Shown: positions 52,541 through 55,018 of the stretch, piece after piece
Layout of the letters: the number at the start of each line of letters is the position of its first letter
Position numbering within the stretch: the first letter of the stretch is position 1
Assembly (NCBI GenBank): GCA_902761905.1
Contig: CACWMK010000023.1
Coordinates: 1 to 55,018, forward strand
From: an uncultured Prevotellaceae bacterium
GTDB lineage: Bacteria > Bacteroidota > Bacteroidia > Bacteroidales > Bacteroidaceae
Direction: 5' to 3'
Length of the DNA stretch: 55,018 nt
The notes under the pieces: model-generated
Seen by the model: the letters and a program-made list of their open reading frames with translations, nothing else
Told to the model about the DNA's origin: nothing
Databases searched by the model: none
Position numbers and translations under genes: made by a program

Positions 52541-52961
52541 ATCGGCGGATGACGGCCAACAGGTACCGGCGCACGGGCCGTAGGTGCCACCAGAGTAGGG
52601 CAGCGCGGCGGCGCCATGGGGTGTAGAGCGAGTGCGGATGGTCGTCGTCGCCCACCACGTGCGTGGCTATGGCTTTTATACCAGCTATGGTGCAATGCTC
52701 TGTGCCAGCCAGATTGCCGTCGCCCATCAGCGTAACGTGTTCGCCGTCGATGCGGATGATGCGGTGCACCACATATCGGCCCGGCATTACCCATGCCAGC
52801 ACCACGTCGCCCACCTTAGCTCCGTCGGGCTTCTGCAGTATCACACTCTCGCGCCCACCTATTATAAATGGTAGCATGCTGGTGCCGCTCACGGGCAGTG
52901 TCACGCTTATGCCCTCGCTTACCAGTCGGATGGCCTCTTCTATTATATAATTGTCGGTCAT
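52527..52961 (-). CDS. S24/S26-family peptidase (signal-peptidase-like)
   Basis: A 144-residue protein with catalytic Ser in 'LPVSGTSMLPFI' and 'YVVHRIIRIDGEHVTLMGDG', as in ER-type signal peptidases where His rather than Lys is the base; no clear membrane helix. In this operon it may cleave a leader peptide, which is inference. ATG 52961 (MTDNYIIEEA) overlaps the stop of the kinase-like gene by 4 nt; the longer frame to 53024 is not used. The last codons (CHLD-stop) are formed by the arm of a REP-like element, so the natural C-terminus may have been replaced. Confidence 0.8.
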   Translation of the reverse strand: MTDNYIIEEAIRLVSEGISVTLPVSGTSMLPFIIGGRESVILQKPDGAKVGDVVLAWVMPGRYVVHRIIRIDGEHVTLMGDGNLAGTEHCTIAGIKAIATHVVGDDDHPHSLYTPWRRRAALLWWHLRPVRRYLLAVIRRCHLD

Positions 52962-53806
52962 TGCGCTATGGTTTTGTGGCAGAGTGTGGCTGCAGCTTCG
53001 TCGGGCAGACAGTCCAGATGCCAAATGGGCACGTTGGTGGCCAGATCGTTCTCGGATTGGTGCAGTCCGTCGGCTATGCGGGCGTCCCAGCGCATGCCGC
53101 TGATGCTCGACATCAGTGCTGCGTAGGCTCCGATGCCGCCCAGTCGCTCTATTTTATTATAAGGTGCCTGACTCAGCACCACTATGCCGCCCAGCGGATA
53201 GTTCACGTTGCGGTAGCACGGCGTTTTGCCGCTCCATGGCGAACCGTAAACCACCCCCTGGCGCACCACCGGGTTGTCGTCGTTCACCAGTTCGGTGCCG
53301 CCGATGTGCTTCAGCCACAGTCGTGCGTGCGTGCTCTTGCCTGTGCCGCTTGGGCCCAGAAACATATATCCGCGGCCCTCGCAGCTCACCACCGCCGCAT
53401 GAAACAGCACCGTCTGCTTGTCGGCCGTGGCCAGTGCATACAGCACCATCAGCGCGTTGTCGAGTGCAAATTTGGCCAGTCGGTGTTCGCTGTTGGCTAT
53501 TATCAGTTGGGCGTCGCGATAGTCGGCATTGCAGATGAGCCATCCTGCCGCGCTGTCGGATAATAGAAATCCGAACACGTGCTCACCGCTGGCAGTCCTG
53601 CCGCAGATTATTGTCTGCCCCTCGTCGTCCTGTCGCATTTCCTCCTGATACGTGGGAACCTCGCCCTGCGCTATGTGCAGCGTAGCGATAGTGTCGCCCG
53701 CCTCGCAGCCGAATGGCGCATAGTTGTCCATCAGCGCCAGCACCTCGCTGTCGCCCTCCACGCAGAACCTGTGTCCCGCCACCATATAATATGCCTCATG
53801 TGTCAT
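52958..53806 (-). CDS. HPr-kinase-like protein of a RiPP-type cluster
   Basis: A 282-residue protein with an N-terminal ~125-residue domain of unknown type and a C-terminal HPr kinase/phosphorylase-like ATP-binding domain: Walker A GPSGTGKS (151-158) and 'GTELVNDDNPVV'. Homologues in lasso-peptide clusters phosphorylate the peptide's C-terminal Ser. It heads the operon and is coupled to the S26 gene by an ATGA overlap. A promoter (TTTG-20 bp-TACTTTTG, box at 53822-53815) lies eight bases before the ATG, so the leader is nearly absent. Confidence 0.8.
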   Translation of the reverse strand: MTHEAYYMVAGHRFCVEGDSEVLALMDNYAPFGCEAGDTIATLHIAQGEVPTYQEEMRQDDEGQTIICGRTASGEHVFGFLLSDSAAGWLICNADYRDAQLIIANSEHRLAKFALDNALMVLYALATADKQTVLFHAAVVSCEGRGYMFLGPSGTGKSTHARLWLKHIGGTELVNDDNPVVRQGVVYGSPWSGKTPCYRNVNYPLGGIVVLSQAPYNKIERLGGIGAYAALMSSISGMRWDARIADGLHQSENDLATNVPIWHLDCLPDEAAATLCHKTIAQ

Positions 53807-53814
53807 AATGGCGG

Positions 53815-53845
53815 CAAAAGTACAAAACTTCCCCGATACTCACAA
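53815..53845 (-). promoter_or_regulatory. Promoter of the HPrK-like/S26/PqqD/ABC operon
   Basis: Minus-strand TTTG about 20 bp upstream of TACTTTTG (box 53822-53815). The box ends eight bases before the ATG at 53806. Confidence 0.55.
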
Positions 53846-53878
53846 ATTTATCTCACAAAAATTGCAATAATGCTTGTA

Positions 53879-54007
53879 TTATTCTACGATAACTTCTGTT
53901 CCTGAAGATAAGATGTAGACAGAATACTGCCCGTTTTCCTTACCAAACTTGAGCGCTTCTTGCTCGCCCTGCAGGTACTGGCCTTCCAAGGGACTGATAC
54001 CTGGCAT
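53879..54007 (-). CDS. Small ORF, 42 residues, upstream of the RiPP-like operon
   Basis: ATG 54007 to TAA 53879, beginning MPGISPLEGQYLQGEQEAL and ending ILSSGTEVIVE. AGGCAGG lies just upstream as a possible ribosome site. I do not recognise it. The frame is also open upstream through the hairpin at 54035-54064 but without a clear start. It could be a precursor peptide for the neighbouring operon, an unrelated small protein, or a gene remnant. Confidence 0.4.
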   Translation of the reverse strand: MPGISPLEGQYLQGEQEALKFGKENGQYSVYILSSGTEVIVE

Positions 54008-54034
54008 ATTAACAGCCTGCCTATACAACCGCAA

Positions 54035-54064
54035 AATCGGGTGCCCAGTAATGAGCACCCGATT
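54035..54064 (-). terminator. Rho-independent terminator after the smalltalk gene
   Basis: AATCGGGTGC (54035-54044) and GCACCCGATT (54055-54064) form a perfect 10-bp stem with a 10-nt loop. On the minus strand the stem runs into TTTT (54036-54033). It ends the HU-like/smalltalk transcript. Confidence 0.7.
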
Positions 54065-54074
54065 CTCTTCTTGC

Positions 54075-54176
54075 TTACGCGCCTACGCACGATGTCGCCC
54101 CAAGGGCCGTCAGTATCGCCGATGCAATCGATGCGATGAGCTGAACGATGAATTTAATGGTTTCCTTCTTGGTCAT
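54075..54176 (-). CDS. Smalltalk small protein
   Basis: A 33-residue protein (MTKKETIKFIVQLIASIASA, then ILTALGATSCVGA): Lys-rich start, one hydrophobic helix, ending near a Ser-Cys. It matches the Bacteroidetes 'smalltalk' family, usually encoded directly downstream of an HU-like gene, as here (HU-like gene 54439-55018 on the same strand). Function unknown; probably membrane-inserted. The 262-bp gap upstream holds REP-like repeats. Confidence 0.8.
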   Translation of the reverse strand: MTKKETIKFIVQLIASIASAILTALGATSCVGA

Positions 54177-54192
54177 AAGCTTTTAGTTTTTT

Positions 54193-54216
54193 CTACGGAT
54201 TATACGGATTTTACTG
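54193..54216. repeat. CTACGGATTATAC intergenic word (second copy)
   Basis: CTACGGATTATAC at 54193-54205, extended to ...GGATTTTACTGATT. The same 13-mer occurs at 52115-52127, where it contains the PqqD stop codon. Confidence 0.5.
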
Positions 54217-54234
54217 ATTTTCTTTTCCTCCTTT

Positions 54235-54388
54235 GTCATCTCGAGCCCACCCTCCTTGTCATCTCGAGCCCCCCTCCTTGTCATCTCGAGCGTAGTCGAG
54301 AGATCTCCTTCGGTTGCCGTAAAGATCTCTCCATGCGCTACGCTTAGTCGAGATGACAGAGGGGGATGCTACGCTTAGTCGAGATGAC
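54235..54388. repeat. REP-like element B with extra partial arms
   Basis: Three copies of GTCATCTCGAG start at 54235, 54258 and 54280 (spacing 23 and 22 bp); the third continues into the full arm GTCATCTCGAGCGTAGTCGA. Two right arms CTACGCTTAGTCGAGATGAC lie at 54338-54357 and 54369-54388. The core is a hairpin around AGATCT...AGATCT. It shares both arms with element A at 52434-52540. The nested partial copies indicate repeated gain or slippage. Confidence 0.75.
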
Positions 54389-54438
54389 AGTGGGGCGTTA
54401 GGAGAGGGGTGGGGCGCTAGGCCCCAGGCCCCTGTGGT

Positions 54439-55018
54439 TTAATCGTAGGTTACGTCGTCATCATCGCCGCCACCACCGCCGGTGTTACCGCCTTGGTTAC
54501 CACCTCCGCTGGTGTTGCCACCGCCTGATGTGTTACCGCCCTGGTTCTGATTCTGACTGCCGCCATTGCTGGGCTGGTCGTTGTCCTCGATGGTGCCTGG
54601 GTCGGTCGAGGTAACACGCTTCACCTCCTGACCGTTGCGGTCGTAGCAGGTAATCTGGATGGCGGTGCTGGCCAGCTCGTCCTTCAGATCTACCGCTGGG
54701 GTGAAGATGATGGCTGGGGTGAAGATGATGCGACGGCTCGTAACCAGTCCAGCCTTTACCTCGTCGACCTTGGCCACACTCTTGGCGCGGATTCCGAATC
54801 GCATGGTGCCCAGTCCGGGCAGCGCAACCGAGTGACCCTCAGTGGCCCATGCCTTGATCACCTCGCCGGCAGCATCCCAGCATGCCTGCATGATGCCCTT
54901 GCTAACTCCGCTGCGCAGTGCAGCCTCCTTAATCACCTTGTCCTGCGAGAGTGATGTGTACAACTCGGGCATCATGATGTAGCGATAAGTGCCCTCATAC
55001 TTGCCGATCTTCTGCAGC
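54439..55018 (-). CDS. HU-like DNA-binding protein with Gly-rich tail (5' end outside window)
   Basis: The frame is open from the right edge (reading LQKIGKYEGTYRYIM), so the true start lies beyond 55018; at least 192 residues are present. The HU-like core has 'VIKAWATEGHSVALPGLGTM' and 'VTSRRIIFTPA', typical of the larger Bacteroidetes HU-HIG proteins. An 18-bp tandem duplication (54695-54730) repeats the residues IIFTPA. The C-terminus is a low-complexity Gly/Asn/Gln tail ending in GDDDDVTYD. The smalltalk gene follows on the same strand. Confidence 0.85.
   Translation of the reverse strand, partial: LQKIGKYEGTYRYIMMPELYTSLSQDKVIKEAALRSGVSKGIMQACWDAAGEVIKAWATEGHSVALPGLGTMRFGIRAKSVAKVDEVKAGLVTSRRIIFTPAIIFTPAVDLKDELASTAIQITCYDRNGQEVKRVTSTDPGTIEDNDQPSNGGSQNQNQGGNTSGGGNTSGGGNQGGNTGGGGGDDDDVTYD
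54695..54730 (-). repeat. 18-bp tandem duplication in the HU-like gene
   Basis: GCTGGGGTGAAGATGATG occurs twice head to tail (54695-54712 and 54713-54730). It inserts six residues (IIFTPA) in frame in the HU-like protein. Confidence 0.9.

Noticed and set aside
50490-53806. Complete lasso-peptide biosynthesis cluster
   Set aside because: No asparagine-synthetase-like cyclase (C) or B2 protease is present in the window; only PqqD, kinase-like, S26 and ABC parts are seen.
1-55018. tRNA, rRNA, intact insertion sequences or prophage genes
   Set aside because: Read through for these and saw none: no transposase, integrase or phage structural motif and no cloverleaf with CCA-type end that I could support.

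Overview
The window looks like a chromosomal segment of a Prevotella-like Bacteroidales bacterium. Evidence: the Bacteroidetes promoter (TTG/TTTG, about 19-22 bp, TAnnTTTG) in front of most transcription units; genes typical of the order (HU-like DNA-binding proteins with a 'smalltalk' small protein, DUF4468/DUF4494/DUF4738/DUF6057-type proteins, EFR1 ferredoxin-flavodoxin, six-gene Na+-NQR, PflA/PflB); and a GH10 xylanase with an inserted carbohydrate-binding module, as expected of a fibre-degrading gut or rumen Prevotella. I saw no rRNA, tRNA, CRISPR array or intact insertion sequence. Gene identities rest on motifs and remembered families; no search was run.

Layout. (1) 1-7.2 kb is AT-rich accessory DNA: palindromic and direct repeats, an HU-like gene, a two-gene ATPase + TOPRIM-like module (candidate OLD/PARIS-like defence), an attenuator-like RNA structure, then a co-directional envelope cluster (small outer-membrane-type protein, two lipoproteins sharing a C-terminal domain, a DUF4468-like protein, a glycine-zipper/SHOCT protein) and remnants of broken genes (an HU tail, a frameshifted ORF with a 17-bp perfect hairpin, a nucleotidyltransferase/HEPN relic). 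(2) 7.2-13.9 kb: proline-iminopeptidase-like hydrolase, two tandem PAS histidine kinases of which the first has lost its phospho-acceptor His, and a coupled FHA / HU-SPOR pair. (3) 13.9-39.7 kb: housekeeping genes (NudC, 5'-nucleotidase, J-protein, KdsB, MORN protein, YhcH family, glycogen branching enzyme, duplicated acyl-CoA synthetases, LolCE-like permease, aminotransferase, membrane pseudokinase, DUF4494, YggS, EFR1, Nudix, TruA, EamA transporter, TamB). (4) 39.8-48.4 kb: nqrABCDEF and pflA-pflB. (5) 48.5-53.8 kb: secreted xylanase, then a small operon HPr-kinase-like / S26 peptidase / PqqD / ABC exporter that resembles part of a RiPP maturation-export system. (6) 53.8-55.0 kb: small ORF, smalltalk protein, REP-like repeats and a truncated HU-like gene at the edge.

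The most striking observation is a cluster of four short internal losses in very conserved genes within 6.2 kb: nqrA, nqrE and nqrF each lack a conserved stretch and change frame at the join, and pflB lacks, in frame, the block that normally holds its catalytic Cys-Cys pair. Flanking sequence is otherwise well conserved, so either the assembly dropped short conserved segments or this lineage has very recently lost Na+-NQR and pyruvate formate-lyase. Read mapping or PCR across the four joins would decide.

Other items of interest are the candidate defence pair with a switch-like RNA structure behind it, the orphan PqqD/HPrK-like/S26/ABC operon, a REP-like element that supplies a stop codon, two signalling proteins that have lost catalytic residues, five convergent gene pairs with overlapping 3' ends, and several genes whose -7 box lies so close to the ATG that the mRNA is probably leaderless.
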